Origin: UBA1563 sp041671545
GTDB taxonomy: Bacteria; Bacteroidota; Ignavibacteria; Ignavibacteriales; Ignavibacteriaceae
Length of the DNA stretch: 64,000 nucleotides
Direction: 5' to 3'
Assembly (NCBI GenBank): GCA_041671545.1
Contig: JBAZBI010000010.1
Location: 62,001-126,000, forward strand
Positions within the stretch are counted from its first letter, which is position 1. Each line of letters begins with the position of its first letter. The position numbers and the translations under genes were made by a program. The notes under the pieces are model-generated. The model was not told where the DNA came from. It did no database searches and saw only the letters and a program-made list of their open reading frames with translations. Of this stretch, positions 46,483 through 55,501 are shown one piece after another.

Positions 46483-49233
46483 CTAAAATGAAAAATCAGC
46501 TCCAATTACAATTTGTCTGGGAGTTGAATAAAAATCTGGTCTGGTAAAAAAATCTTTAATTGAATTGACACCTCTCGGTTGTGTCTGATTTCTTGTAAGC
46601 TCTAAAGTCTCTCCGGCTCTTCCTGTGTCGCCGAAAACATTCACCTCATTGAGTGTGTCGAATAGATTAAATATCTTCATATAGATTGAAAATTTTTGCC
46701 CGGCTAATTCTAAATACTTCGTTACATAAAAATCGACATCGTAAAACGCAGGTCTAGTATCGCTGTTTTCCAATCCTGTTCTCTGATTTTGTAGAGACGG
46801 TGTATAAGGTAAGCCCGATCCTAATCTTCCAACAAAACTTGCAATGTAATTTCCCGACTCACCAAGTGTTAAAGTAAAATTAAGTGAATGGGTTCTGTCC
46901 CAATCTAACGGTACAAGTTGTTTGTTCTGCTCAATGGGCGGATTAGATTGTGCATTGTTAAATGCTGCATTAGGATCCGAAGCGCTCCCCTTTGCAATTT
47001 GAAAAGTATAATCTAAAGTTGCGCCTATACCATTTACAAATCTCTTTTCAAAAGATAGAGTTACACCTTTTACAGAACCGTAATCTTTGTTTATAAGCTT
47101 ACTGAATTTTTTGAAATTATTTTTGATATATATTTCCGACGCTAATAAATTTCGTATATCTTTATAATAACCGGTAAGTGTAATTCCGAACTCATCGGTT
47201 AAGGCTTGTTGTAATCCTATTTCGTACATCGTGGTTTGCTGCGGTTCAAGGTCTGCATTGCCAATGGTGTTGCCGATATTTTCAGGAAAGTCACCGGATA
47301 ATCCAATTCTGAAATTAGGATTGCGGTACAAATTTTCGAACGGAGGAATCTGGAAAAAATGACCATAGGAAATGTGAATTGCTCCTCTATCGGTTATCGG
47401 ATAAGAGAGCCCGATGCGCGGACTGAATTGGTATTTTGATTTTGCTTTTACAAATAATGAATCTGGATATTTCGATGGTGAGAAGTCATCCAAAAGATTA
47501 ATTCTGTTGGGATCTTTTAAATATTTTCCGTCCGGTTCAAAATAATCAAACCTAAGACCAACATTAACTATTAAATAATCGATTTCAACTTTATCTTGAA
47601 CATAATATGCTAACTGAAAAGGATTAGCTTGATAGGCGTTATAACTAAATGCTGTATCAGCCGGCATCACAGGTTTAAAATTTGATGAAGCGTCCACAAT
47701 AATTTGAAAATCTTTGTACTTAAGATCGTGGTAGGTAAAATCAATTCCTGTTTTAATCTGGTTGATATTATCAACCTGCCAGGTAAAATCCGATTTTCCG
47801 GTATAACTTGATGTAGTATGATTAAAATGCCAGTTTTGTGTACCACCGGTCAGGAATGCATTTCCACTCACATCTTTTTTTCTGTCGGGATTTACATAAC
47901 TATATCCATTATATACGATCTCTCCCGCATCATTGTAGGTTGTTGTTGTTTCAAATGGATTTTCGTAAACGTATTGTTTAAACTCAGATCTGAGATAAGA
48001 TGCGGAAAAATCTATAAACGCCGAGTTGCTCAATAACAAAGTATAACTTGCTATTCCTAAATAACTTTTTTGAAATTTTTTATAGTCGCCATCAGGATTA
48101 AGTCTATAAACATGATCATAATCCCGGTATTTATTATCCTGATAAAGTCCGGAAAGGACGATCCCTTTTCCGCCGCCAACATTTATCGCAAGTTTACCTT
48201 GTAACGATAACTTCCGGTGGAAATTCATCGGGACATATGTGCTGTCACCTGTAGCTCCAACGTACCAATCTTCACGATTGTTCGCAGAGAAGTTGGAAGA
48301 ATCCGAAGGATTGAAAACTTTTTGCCCATAGATCGAACCTTCATCGTAATTATAACGACCTGAGATAAAGAACTTTAATAAATTTTCTAAACCCGGTACC
48401 GGACCGCTGAGATTTCCTTGAATATTGTAAACATTGGTAGGACTTATATGATTTATATTTGTAAAAATATTTTTATGCGTACTTACATAATCACCAGTAT
48501 AAAAAGATAAATTGCCTACTAACTTTTCACCTGCAATCTTTGTAACTTGATTGACGACACCCGAAAGAGCCTCGCCATATTCAGCGTTAAACGTGCCTGT
48601 GAGAACTTGAATTTCCTCAATACTGTTTACTTCTGCCGATAAAGATGACTGTCCGGAGTAAACATCATTTACGGGAACACCATCGATCAAATATTTTACT
48701 TCATTACCTCTGCCGCCTCTAAAATGTCCATCGACAACTCCCGCTTGTAAATTTACAACCGCAGAAACATCTTCAAGAGGAAGCATGGAAATATTTTCGC
48801 TACTAATGGTTTGTTCGGTAGAAGTGAGATCTTTTCTGACTAAATGTTTTTCGGCTGTTACGATTACATCGGCTAATTCCATTGATTCGGGATTTAATTC
48901 AAAATCGATTTTTGTTGTCTGATCTACTGATACCCTCACCTTCTGAACGATAAATGAAGCATAACCAACCATCGAAGCTTTTAATTGATATTCTCCGGGA
49001 GGAAGATTAATAATGAAATAATTACCATCTAAGTCCGAAGAAGCTCCAATTGAGGTTCCGACAACCAAAATGTTTGCTCCGATTAATGCTTCACGGGTAG
49101 TTTTATCAATTATTTTACCTGCTATTTTTCCGGTAGTTCCGGCATAAACCAGTGTCCCGAATAAGAATAGGAAAAGACTGATTGACGAAACAATCACTTT
49201 ATTACAAAAAGTAAAAGTGAACACTACATCCAC
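46483..49233 (-). CDS. TonB-dependent receptor with CarboxypepD_reg-like domain
   Basis: This 916-residue protein has a signal peptide (ISLFLFLFGTLVYAG), then a carboxypeptidase regulatory-like domain (GKIAGKIIDKTTREALIGANILVVGTS ... DGNYFIINLPPGEYQLKASMVGY). A plug follows (VEDVSAVVNLQAGVVDGHFRGGRGNEVKYLIDGVPV in pattern) with the EIQVLTGTFNAEYGEALSGVVNQVTK segment, then a 22-strand type barrel ending IVIGADFSF. No SusD-type partner is encoded beside it; instead it is followed by the secreted FnIII protein and the PorV-like protein. A GTG nine bases... closer to AGGTGG is an alternative start. It should move the glycan fragment, or a signal, across the outer membrane. Confidence 0.9.
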   Translation of the reverse strand: MDVVFTFTFCNKVIVSSISLFLFLFGTLVYAGTTGKIAGKIIDKTTREALIGANILVVGTSIGASSDLDGNYFIINLPPGEYQLKASMVGYASFIVQKVRVSVDQTTKIDFELNPESMELADVIVTAEKHLVRKDLTSTEQTISSENISMLPLEDVSAVVNLQAGVVDGHFRGGRGNEVKYLIDGVPVNDVYSGQSSLSAEVNSIEEIQVLTGTFNAEYGEALSGVVNQVTKIAGEKLVGNLSFYTGDYVSTHKNIFTNINHISPTNVYNIQGNLSGPVPGLENLLKFFISGRYNYDEGSIYGQKVFNPSDSSNFSANNREDWYVGATGDSTYVPMNFHRKLSLQGKLAINVGGGKGIVLSGLYQDNKYRDYDHVYRLNPDGDYKKFQKSYLGIASYTLLLSNSAFIDFSASYLRSEFKQYVYENPFETTTTYNDAGEIVYNGYSYVNPDRKKDVSGNAFLTGGTQNWHFNHTTSSYTGKSDFTWQVDNINQIKTGIDFTYHDLKYKDFQIIVDASSNFKPVMPADTAFSYNAYQANPFQLAYYVQDKVEIDYLIVNVGLRFDYFEPDGKYLKDPNRINLLDDFSPSKYPDSLFVKAKSKYQFSPRIGLSYPITDRGAIHISYGHFFQIPPFENLYRNPNFRIGLSGDFPENIGNTIGNADLEPQQTTMYEIGLQQALTDEFGITLTGYYKDIRNLLASEIYIKNNFKKFSKLINKDYGSVKGVTLSFEKRFVNGIGATLDYTFQIAKGSASDPNAAFNNAQSNPPIEQNKQLVPLDWDRTHSLNFTLTLGESGNYIASFVGRLGSGLPYTPSLQNQRTGLENSDTRPAFYDVDFYVTKYLELAGQKFSIYMKIFNLFDTLNEVNVFGDTGRAGETLELTRNQTQPRGVNSIKDFFTRPDFYSTPRQIVIGADFSF

Positions 49234-49278
49234 CTATTATTACTTAAAAAAATCTATTATTTAAATTTCTATAATAAA

Positions 49279-49300
49279 AGGGCGCCCTTACAGGCGCCCT
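49279..49300 (-). terminator. Rho-independent terminator after the triple-repeat protein gene
   Basis: AGGGCGCC (49279-49286) pairs perfectly with GGCGCCCT (49293-49300) over a 6-base loop. On the minus strand it is followed by a T-rich stretch (CTTTTATTATAG). It lies 12 bp after the stop of the surface-protein gene and before the TonB receptor gene. It should split the locus into an upstream unit (regulator, dehydrogenase, surface protein) and the long downstream operon. Confidence 0.75.
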
Positions 49301-49312
49301 AATTAGATCGTT

Positions 49313-52300
49313 TTATTTCAAGAGAATTAATTTTCTTGCTTGATTGAAGTCACCACTTCTGATCATGTAAATATACGTTCCGCTTGCAACCTTAGATCCG
49401 AAATTGTTATCTCCATTCCATTGAACCTGGTAGGTTCCGGAATTCTTTTCACTGTTGATCAAGGTTTTTACTTCTCGTCCAAGCAAATCATAAATTACTA
49501 ACCTAACGAGTGAATTCGTCGGCAGTGAGTAACTGATTATTGTACTCGGATTAAAAGGATTCGGATAGTTTTGAGATAAACTGTAACTCGTTGGAGTTTC
49601 TCCACTATTATTTATATCAGTAACTCCATTTTTCTTTATCTCTAATTGATCCATATAAACTGTTCCTTGAAATCTTCCTAACGGATGTAATCTTACCGAC
49701 ATCGATACTGCGCCGGTTTGTACAGGTACATCAACATAAAACTGTGTCCAGTCAAATGCCGTTACATTCGCAAATTTCAACGGAATATCTCTTGACCAGA
49801 ATTCTCCCCAGCCTGCATTGTTACCCATTGTGTTATGAAAAATTGGAGTTAGCGCTACACTCCACGCATCTCCAACGGCTGCTGCTGAATCCGGTTGCAA
49901 GTTCATTCCTTTTATCCATACACTGATCCTCAAAATATCACCTGCAACAATACCGTTCAATGCGGTTATGTCATACGATTCATTTTTTGAAGCTGAGCTA
50001 ACCGATGTTTTGGTAGTATTGTTCAATAGATATTTTCTTGTTCCAACAAATCCATCATGGGTTCCGGCTAAGTTTTCAAACTTTAGCGAATGGAGTCCTT
50101 GATAGGCTTGCTCTGTGGTTATTCTTGTATTCTCATATCCTGCATTCAACTGTCCGTCATTTCCACCATTTGGTGGTAACCAGTAAAACCAGCCTGTCGG
50201 GACTCCTACCTGACTATTCCAGTCCTGGCCTAACCAGCCGCCTCTTCCATTCAAGATAAAGTCATCTGCCCAGACTGTGCCTGTTGCATCTTTGCCGCCT
50301 ACAAATCTGATGATCGTTTTGAATGCGTCTTCCGGTAAGCTGATCTCGCCTACGGCCGTCTCGGCTAATTTCCATCCCGTACTACTTGCTACACTCTGAT
50401 CCAAGTCAAACTTCTTCTCACCGATCAAACTTCCGTCTTCACGGTAAAATGAATAACTTACAGACCATTTCTGATCTTCGGTTGTCGGGTTTATGTTTAC
50501 TCCAGAGGTCTTGTAGTACATGCCCATATCTATATCTACATTCTTAAAATGTCGTTCCGACCACAAGTCTACCATGTTCTCTGATTCCCACTTCGCGGCT
50601 TCCGCTGTGGCTGTCTTTGTGATCTTCAATGATCTGCCCATTGAATGGGAATCATCTGTCGCCCAGCTTAAACTCGCTCCGCCCGGTTCAGCTCCCTTCA
50701 TCCAATATGACGGCAAGTCCTGTTCGAAACTGCCTATCTCATTTAATGAAGCTACTTCTAATTTTTCTACTTTCAGTTCATCCATGTAAACTGTTCCTTG
50801 AAATCTTCCTAACGGATGTAATCTTACCGACATTGATACTGCGCCGGTTTGTACAGGTACATCAACATAAAACTGTGTCCAATCAAATGCCGTTACATTC
50901 GCAAATTTCAATGGAATGTCTCTTGACCAGAATTCTCCCCAGCCTGCATTGTTACCCATTGTGTTATGAAAAATTGGAGTTAGCGCTACACTCCACGCAT
51001 CTCCAACCGCTGCCGCTGAATCAGGTTGTAAGTTCATTCCTTTTATCCATACACTAATTCTTACTACATCTCCAGGAACAACTCCGCTTAACGGATATTT
51101 TCTTGTTCCAACAAATCCATCATGAGTTCCCGCTAAGTTTTCAAACTTTAGTGAATGGAGTCCTTGATAGGCTTGCTCTGTAGTTATTCTTGTATTCTCA
51201 TATCCTGCATTCAACTGTCCGTCATTTCCACCATTTGGCGGTAACCAGTAAAACCAGCCTGTCGGGACTCCTACTTGACTGTTCCAGTCCTGGCCTAACC
51301 AGCCGCCTCTTCCATTTAAGATAAAGTCATCTGCCCAGACTGTGCCTGTTGCATCTTTGCCGCCTACAAATCTGATGATCGTTTTGAATGCATCTTCCGG
51401 TAAGCTGATCTCACCTACGGCTGTCTCGGCTAATTTCCATCCCGTACTACTTGCTACACTCTGATCCATGTCAAACTTCTTCTCGCCGATCAAACTTCCG
51501 TCTTCACGGTAAAATGAATAACTTACAGACCATTTCTGATCTTCGGTTGTCGGGTTTATGTTTACTCCTGAGGTCTTGTAGTACATGCCCATATCTATAT
51601 CTACATTCTTAAAATGTCGTTCCGACCACAAGTCTACCATATTCTCTGATTCCCACTTCGCGGCTTCCGCTGTAGCTGTCTTCGTGATCTTCAATGATCT
51701 GCCCATTGAATGGGAATCATCTGTCGCCCAGCTTAAACTCGCTCCGCCTGGTTCGGCTCCCTTCATCCAATATGACGGCAAGTCCTGTTCGAAACTACCT
51801 ATCTCATTTAATGAAGCTACTTCTAATTTTTCTACTTTCAGTTCATCCATGTAAACTGTTCCTTGAAATCTTCCTAACGGATGTAATCTTACCGACATCG
51901 ATACTGCGCCGGTTTGTACCGGGACATCAACATAAAACTGCGTCCAATCAAATGCCGTTACATTCGCAAATTTCAACGGAATATCTCTTGACCAGAATTC
52001 TCCCCAGCCTGCATTGTTGCCCATTGTGTTATGGAAAATTGGAGTTAGCGCCACACTCCACGCATCTCCAACCGCTGCCGCTGAATCAGGTTGTAAGTTC
52101 ATTCCTTTTATCCATACACTAATTCTTACTACATCTCCAGGAACAACTCCGCTTAACGGATATTTTCTTGTTCCAACAAATCCATCATGAGTTCCCGCTA
52201 AGTTTTCAAACTTTAGTGAATGGAGTCCTTGATAGGCTTGCTCTGTAGTTATTCTTGTATTCTCATATCCTGCATTCAACTGTCCGTCATTTCCACCATT

Positions 52301-52969
52301 TGGCGGTAACCAGTAAAACCAGCCTGTCGGGACTCCTACTTGACTGTTCCAGTCCTGGCCTAACCAGCCGCCTCTTCCATTTAAGATAAAGTCATCTGCC
52401 CAGACTGTGCCTGTTGCATCTTTGCCGCCTACAAATCTGATGATCGTTTTGAATGCATCTTCCGGTAAGCTGATCTCACCTACGGCTGTCTCGGCTAATT
52501 TCCATCCCGTACTACTTGCTACACTCTGATCCATGTCAAACTTCTTCTCGCCGATCAAACTTCCGTCTTCACGGTAAAATGAATAACTTACAGACCATTT
52601 CTGATCTTCGGTTGTCGGGTTTATGTTTACTCCTGAGGTCTTGTAGTACATGCCCATATCTATATCTACATTCTTAAAATGTCGTTCCGACCACAAGTCT
52701 ACCATATTCTCTGATTCCCACTTCGCGGCTTCCGCTGTAGCTGTCTTCGTGATCTTCAATGATCTGCCCATTGAATGGGAATCATCTGTCGCCCAGCTTA
52801 AACTCGCTCCGCCTGGTTCGGCTCCCTTCATCCAATATGACGGCAAGTCTTGTTCGAAACTGCCAAATTCGTTTATTCCACTTTGAGCATGTAACGGATC
52901 TTGAACTATTATCAGCATGATGGAAAAAATACTAATCCACCATCGAGTAATGTTGCTATTTTTTTTCAT
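49313..52969 (-). CDS. Surface protein with three tandem carbohydrate-binding-like repeats and T9SS tail
   Basis: This 1218-residue protein has a signal peptide (IFSIMLIIVQDPLHAQ). Three near-identical repeats of about 355 residues start at residues 33, 388 and 743. Each holds two jelly-roll-like modules: one from FGSFEQDLPSYWMKGAEPGG to WADDFILNGRGG, and one from WFYWLPPNGGNDGQ to GTVYMDELKVEK. Strand pattern and aromatic residues suggest CBM4/9/22-like glycan-binding sandwiches, though the family is not certain. The third repeat has an insertion of about 22 residues. A T9SS type A domain (NYPNPFNPST ... KLILLK) closes the protein. No catalytic module is seen; it is likely a multivalent surface glycan binder. 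Confidence 0.85.
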   Translation of the reverse strand: MKKNSNITRWWISIFSIMLIIVQDPLHAQSGINEFGSFEQDLPSYWMKGAEPGGASLSWATDDSHSMGRSLKITKTATAEAAKWESENMVDLWSERHFKNVDIDMGMYYKTSGVNINPTTEDQKWSVSYSFYREDGSLIGEKKFDMDQSVASSTGWKLAETAVGEISLPEDAFKTIIRFVGGKDATGTVWADDFILNGRGGWLGQDWNSQVGVPTGWFYWLPPNGGNDGQLNAGYENTRITTEQAYQGLHSLKFENLAGTHDGFVGTRKYPLSGVVPGDVVRISVWIKGMNLQPDSAAAVGDAWSVALTPIFHNTMGNNAGWGEFWSRDIPLKFANVTAFDWTQFYVDVPVQTGAVSMSVRLHPLGRFQGTVYMDELKVEKLEVASLNEIGSFEQDLPSYWMKGAEPGGASLSWATDDSHSMGRSLKITKTATAEAAKWESENMVDLWSERHFKNVDIDMGMYYKTSGVNINPTTEDQKWSVSYSFYREDGSLIGEKKFDMDQSVASSTGWKLAETAVGEISLPEDAFKTIIRFVGGKDATGTVWADDFILNGRGGWLGQDWNSQVGVPTGWFYWLPPNGGNDGQLNAGYENTRITTEQAYQGLHSLKFENLAGTHDGFVGTRKYPLSGVVPGDVVRISVWIKGMNLQPDSAAAVGDAWSVALTPIFHNTMGNNAGWGEFWSRDIPLKFANVTAFDWTQFYVDVPVQTGAVSMSVRLHPLGRFQGTVYMDELKVEKLEVASLNEIGSFEQDLPSYWMKGAEPGGASLSWATDDSHSMGRSLKITKTATAEAAKWESENMVDLWSERHFKNVDIDMGMYYKTSGVNINPTTEDQKWSVSYSFYREDGSLIGEKKFDLDQSVASSTGWKLAETAVGEISLPEDAFKTIIRFVGGKDATGTVWADDFILNGRGGWLGQDWNSQVGVPTGWFYWLPPNGGNDGQLNAGYENTRITTEQAYQGLHSLKFENLAGTHDGFVGTRKYLLNNTTKTSVSSASKNESYDITALNGIVAGDILRISVWIKGMNLQPDSAAAVGDAWSVALTPIFHNTMGNNAGWGEFWSRDIPLKFANVTAFDWTQFYVDVPVQTGAVSMSVRLHPLGRFQGTVYMDQLEIKKNGVTDINNSGETPTSYSLSQNYPNPFNPSTIISYSLPTNSLVRLVIYDLLGREVKTLINSEKNSGTYQVQWNGDNNFGSKVASGTYIYMIRSGDFNQARKLILLK
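49631..52873 (-). repeat. Three direct 1065-bp repeats within the surface-protein gene
   Basis: Units run 52873-51809, 51808-50744 and 50743 to about 49631. The first two have exactly 1065 bp each and differ at very few bases. The third is slightly more diverged and longer because of an in-frame insertion near 49970-50040. The low divergence at silent positions indicates recent duplication or ongoing gene conversion. Confidence 0.9.
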
Positions 52970-52989
52970 AGCGTCTCCTATTAGATTAA

Positions 52990-54003
52990 TTAATTATTGA
53001 TTATTTGAACTTTAATGCTATTTGAAATATTTGAACCAGAAAAAATGCTTGTCATATCCTTTAGATAAATTTGTTGAGTAGTTAATTCTTGAACTTTTAT
53101 TTTTTTATTCACTAATAGATCAATAGCCGATTTAAATGTAAATGGATTGAGGAATGAAGTGAGGATTTTCAATTCATTGTTAAAAAGATATTGGAGATTT
53201 AAAGTGATCGTTTGATCTTTTGGAGCTAAACCGAAAATAACCGCTTTGCCACCTTTGCCAGCCATTTGAATTGCGTTGTGAACGCTATCTGCGCTACCAA
53301 CACATTCGATCACAACATCCACTTGTGATTTGGTCAATTCTTTAATCTCTTCAAATATTTTTTCGTTATAAGGATTTAAGGAATAATCTGCGCCAAGTTT
53401 AATTCCTAATTTTTGTTTATACGAATCCGGTTCAACTAAAATGATTTTTGATGCGCCGGAATTTCTAACCAACTGAACCATAAGTAATCCGATTGATCCT
53501 CCTCCAATAATGACGACCGTATTTCCAGATTTAATATCCGCATGTTCAATACCTCTTAAGCAACAGGAAAGCGGTTCTGCAAATGCGGCAACGGAGAGAT
53601 CAAAATCCGGTGGAAGATTATAACACTGAGAAGCTGGAACGATAGAATACTCGGCGAATCCTCCATCCATTGATACTCCAAGAGCTTTTAAATTCTCACA
53701 GAAATTAACCATCCCTTTTCTGCAATAATCACAGTGACCGCAATAAATGTTGGGATCAATTGCAACTTCATCCCCGATATTAAATTTAGGATTCGAGTCC
53801 CCTTTCTCGATGATAGTGCCGCTGAATTCATGTCCAAGTATAACCGGAATATTTGAAGGAGCTTTCCCTTCATAAATGTGTCTATCAGTACCACAAACAC
53901 CACAACACGCTACTTTAATCAGAAGCTCATTTTTTTCTAGTGTACGAAGTGAGTAATCGCTTAAAACAATTTTTTTATTTCCATGAAATACGGCAGCAAG
54001 CAT
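52990..54003 (-). CDS. Zinc-dependent alcohol dehydrogenase (MDR family)
   Basis: This 337-residue cytoplasmic enzyme has catalytic zinc ligands in CGVCGTDRHIYEG and GHEFSG, the structural zinc cluster CGHCDYCRKGMVNFC, and the NAD(P)-binding motif VVIIGGGSIGLLMVQLV followed by ILVEPD, whose acidic residue favours NAD. It resembles sorbitol/threonine dehydrogenase-type polyol dehydrogenases. It sits 6 bp after the LacI regulator and 20 bp before the surface-protein gene, so all three share a transcript. It probably oxidises a polyol or sugar product of glycan breakdown; the exact substrate is unknown. Confidence 0.9.
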   Translation of the reverse strand: MLAAVFHGNKKIVLSDYSLRTLEKNELLIKVACCGVCGTDRHIYEGKAPSNIPVILGHEFSGTIIEKGDSNPKFNIGDEVAIDPNIYCGHCDYCRKGMVNFCENLKALGVSMDGGFAEYSIVPASQCYNLPPDFDLSVAAFAEPLSCCLRGIEHADIKSGNTVVIIGGGSIGLLMVQLVRNSGASKIILVEPDSYKQKLGIKLGADYSLNPYNEKIFEEIKELTKSQVDVVIECVGSADSVHNAIQMAGKGGKAVIFGLAPKDQTITLNLQYLFNNELKILTSFLNPFTFKSAIDLLVNKKIKVQELTTQQIYLKDMTSIFSGSNISNSIKVQIINN

Positions 54004-54009
54004 AATTTT

Positions 54010-55035
54010 TTATTTTGGTTTACAGAGCGAAGTGGATTCTCTAACAATTAATTCAACAGGCACGAGTACTTTTTTAGGTAAAGATTTTTTACTTTTTACA
54101 CTATTCACAATCAGTTTAAGCGCTTCAACACCCATTTCAATTTTGGGAACTCTTATTGTTGTTAGTGGTGGGTGAAGCATAATATCCGCCTCAACATCAT
54201 CAAAGCCAACCAGTGATACATCTTGCGGAACTTTATAACCATTATCATTTAAATAATGCAGTACACCAATAGCCATCGCATCATTACAGGCAAATACCGC
54301 AGTCACGTTCTTATTCTTTGAAAATAATTTTTTTGCCGAATTAAATCCGTTTTGTTTGTCCGGATATTTGGCATCAACCACAATTAAATTATTTTTGATA
54401 GAAATATTTGCATTCTCCAATGCTTGTTTGTAACCGTATAATCTATGAGACAAACTAGGATGCCCTATATCGCCGCCGATAAAAGCAATATTTGTATGCC
54501 CCAGATCGATTAAATGATTTGTTGCTTGTACAGCACCTTGAATATTATCTATTAACACCAGGGGACAACTATTGGTTGGCGGAATGTAATCTATAAAAAC
54601 AGTAGGAAGTTTATAAGCGGATATTCTTTCTATAAGAGTATGGGGAATTTTTCCGGCAATTATAATTCCGTCAACACTTTTATTTAAAATAAATCGTGGT
54701 AAAGGATCCTCTTCGCTAAAATCCGGTCTGATTGAGGTGAGTAATATATAGTACCCTTCACTACGCGCTTCAAATTCGGTTCCTAAAAAAATTGTAGTAT
54801 AGAATGGTTCTGTCCGAAGGAAGTGGTCATCGGTAAGAATAAAACCAATGTTACCGGTTTTCCCGGAAACTAAACTAACCGCTGATTTAGAGGGGTGATA
54901 ATTAAGTTCTTTAATTACTTTAAGGACACGGGTTTTTGTCTCCTCTGAGATCGGTTTACTATCATTGATCACAAATGAAACGGTTGCAATTGACACATTT
55001 GCTTTTTTCGCTACATCTTTAATTGTTGACTTCAT
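54010..55035 (-). CDS. LacI-family transcriptional regulator
   Basis: This 341-residue protein has the LacI helix-turn-helix (TIKDVAKKANVSIATVSFVIND), the hinge helix (HPSKSAVSLVSGKT) and a periplasmic-binding-type effector domain (VFIDYIPPTNSCPLVLIDNIQGAV, IAFIGGD, DVSLVGFDD). It is the first gene of the glycan locus, transcribed away from tRNA-Lys. A palindrome with a central CG lies just upstream, within its own promoter region. It is probably a sugar-responsive repressor of itself and the rest of the locus. Confidence 0.93.
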   Translation of the reverse strand: MKSTIKDVAKKANVSIATVSFVINDSKPISEETKTRVLKVIKELNYHPSKSAVSLVSGKTGNIGFILTDDHFLRTEPFYTTIFLGTEFEARSEGYYILLTSIRPDFSEEDPLPRFILNKSVDGIIIAGKIPHTLIERISAYKLPTVFIDYIPPTNSCPLVLIDNIQGAVQATNHLIDLGHTNIAFIGGDIGHPSLSHRLYGYKQALENANISIKNNLIVVDAKYPDKQNGFNSAKKLFSKNKNVTAVFACNDAMAIGVLHYLNDNGYKVPQDVSLVGFDDVEADIMLHPPLTTIRVPKIEMGVEALKLIVNSVKSKKSLPKKVLVPVELIVRESTSLCKPK

Positions 55036-55046
55036 TACAAATCCAT

Positions 55047-55058
55047 TTAAACGTTTAA
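55047..55058. promoter_or_regulatory. Candidate LacI-family operator
   Basis: TTAAACGTTTAA is a perfect 12-bp palindrome with the central CG step typical of LacI-family operators. It starts 11 bp upstream of the regulator start codon and overlaps the predicted transcription start, so bound repressor would block its own gene. A further GTTTAA half-site lies at 55073-55078. Confidence 0.6.
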
Positions 55059-55062
55059 CTAA

Positions 55063-55091
55063 AATTTACCATGTTTAACCTTTAAAGTCAA
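55063..55091 (-). promoter_or_regulatory. Promoter of the LacI-led unit
   Basis: On the minus strand TTG is followed after 20 bases by TAAATTTT, which fits the Bacteroidota pattern TTG-N19-21-TAnnTTTG except for the last base. The same stretch also reads TTGACT-N17-TAAATT, a sigma-70-like promoter. The predicted start falls inside the palindromic operator. Confidence 0.5.
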
Positions 55092-55465
55092 GAGAGGTTC
55101 AAGAAATTTTTAGATGTCTATATAGACTGTCAAATTATGTGGACACTATTTTTATAGGTTTATAATTAGTACTGTTAGTCAAACAAAAACTGCCTACCGC
55201 GTTTTTAGTTTTTATCTCTTTTCATCTTTTTACTCTTTTACTCGTTACAACATTATAGCAATGACTGATCACCACTCTAAATCTTACGGATGGGGAAAAA
55301 ACAAATTTACTTTTTCCTAAGAGATTATATAATCTTGAAGAAATATAGAGCTTTGAATAGGCGCTCTTTAATTATTAAGTGCGGAAGTAGTTTTGGAAGT
55401 AGTAAATGGGTAAAAACTAATTAAAATAGGCCAGTTTTGGGGAAAGTCGAAATTCATTAAAAGAA
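55092..55465. other. Gene-free AT-rich stretch beside tRNA-Lys
   Basis: No convincing coding frame, RNA or mobile-element end was found in these 374 bases between the LacI promoter and the tRNA terminator. A short direct repeat GGAAGTAG occurs twice near 55384-55406. If the neighbouring locus is an island, this is where a lost integrase gene would have stood. Confidence 0.5.
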
Positions 55466-55499
55466 AAAAGGCTCAATTTTAAGTAAAATCAAGCCTTTT
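55466..55499 (-). terminator. Terminator of tRNA-Lys
   Basis: A 15-bp stem (with two G-U pairs when read as minus-strand RNA) closes around a 4-base loop directly after the tRNA 3' end and is followed by a T-rich run. A related hairpin follows the tRNA relic at 23250-23274. Confidence 0.75.
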
Positions 55500-55501
55500 C
55501 G

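Noticed and set aside
46483..49233. SusC-type receptor with SusD partner
   Set aside because: No SusD/RagB-like lipoprotein is encoded beside it, and the following genes are a secreted FnIII protein and a PorV-like barrel, so the receptor is not called SusC.
49631..52873. CRISPR-like or satellite repeat array
   Set aside because: The units are 1065 bp, in frame and coding, without spacers. No short regularly spaced direct repeats were seen in the window.
50520..52886. Repeated open frames on the plus strand at 1065-bp spacing
   Set aside because: They are antisense images of the three repeats of the surface-protein gene and recur only because the repeats do.
55092..55465. Possible integrase or insertion-sequence remnant next to tRNA-Lys
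   Set aside because: A TGTGGACAC string and a twice-occurring GGAAGTAG are present, but no terminal inverted repeats and no recombinase-like frame were found.
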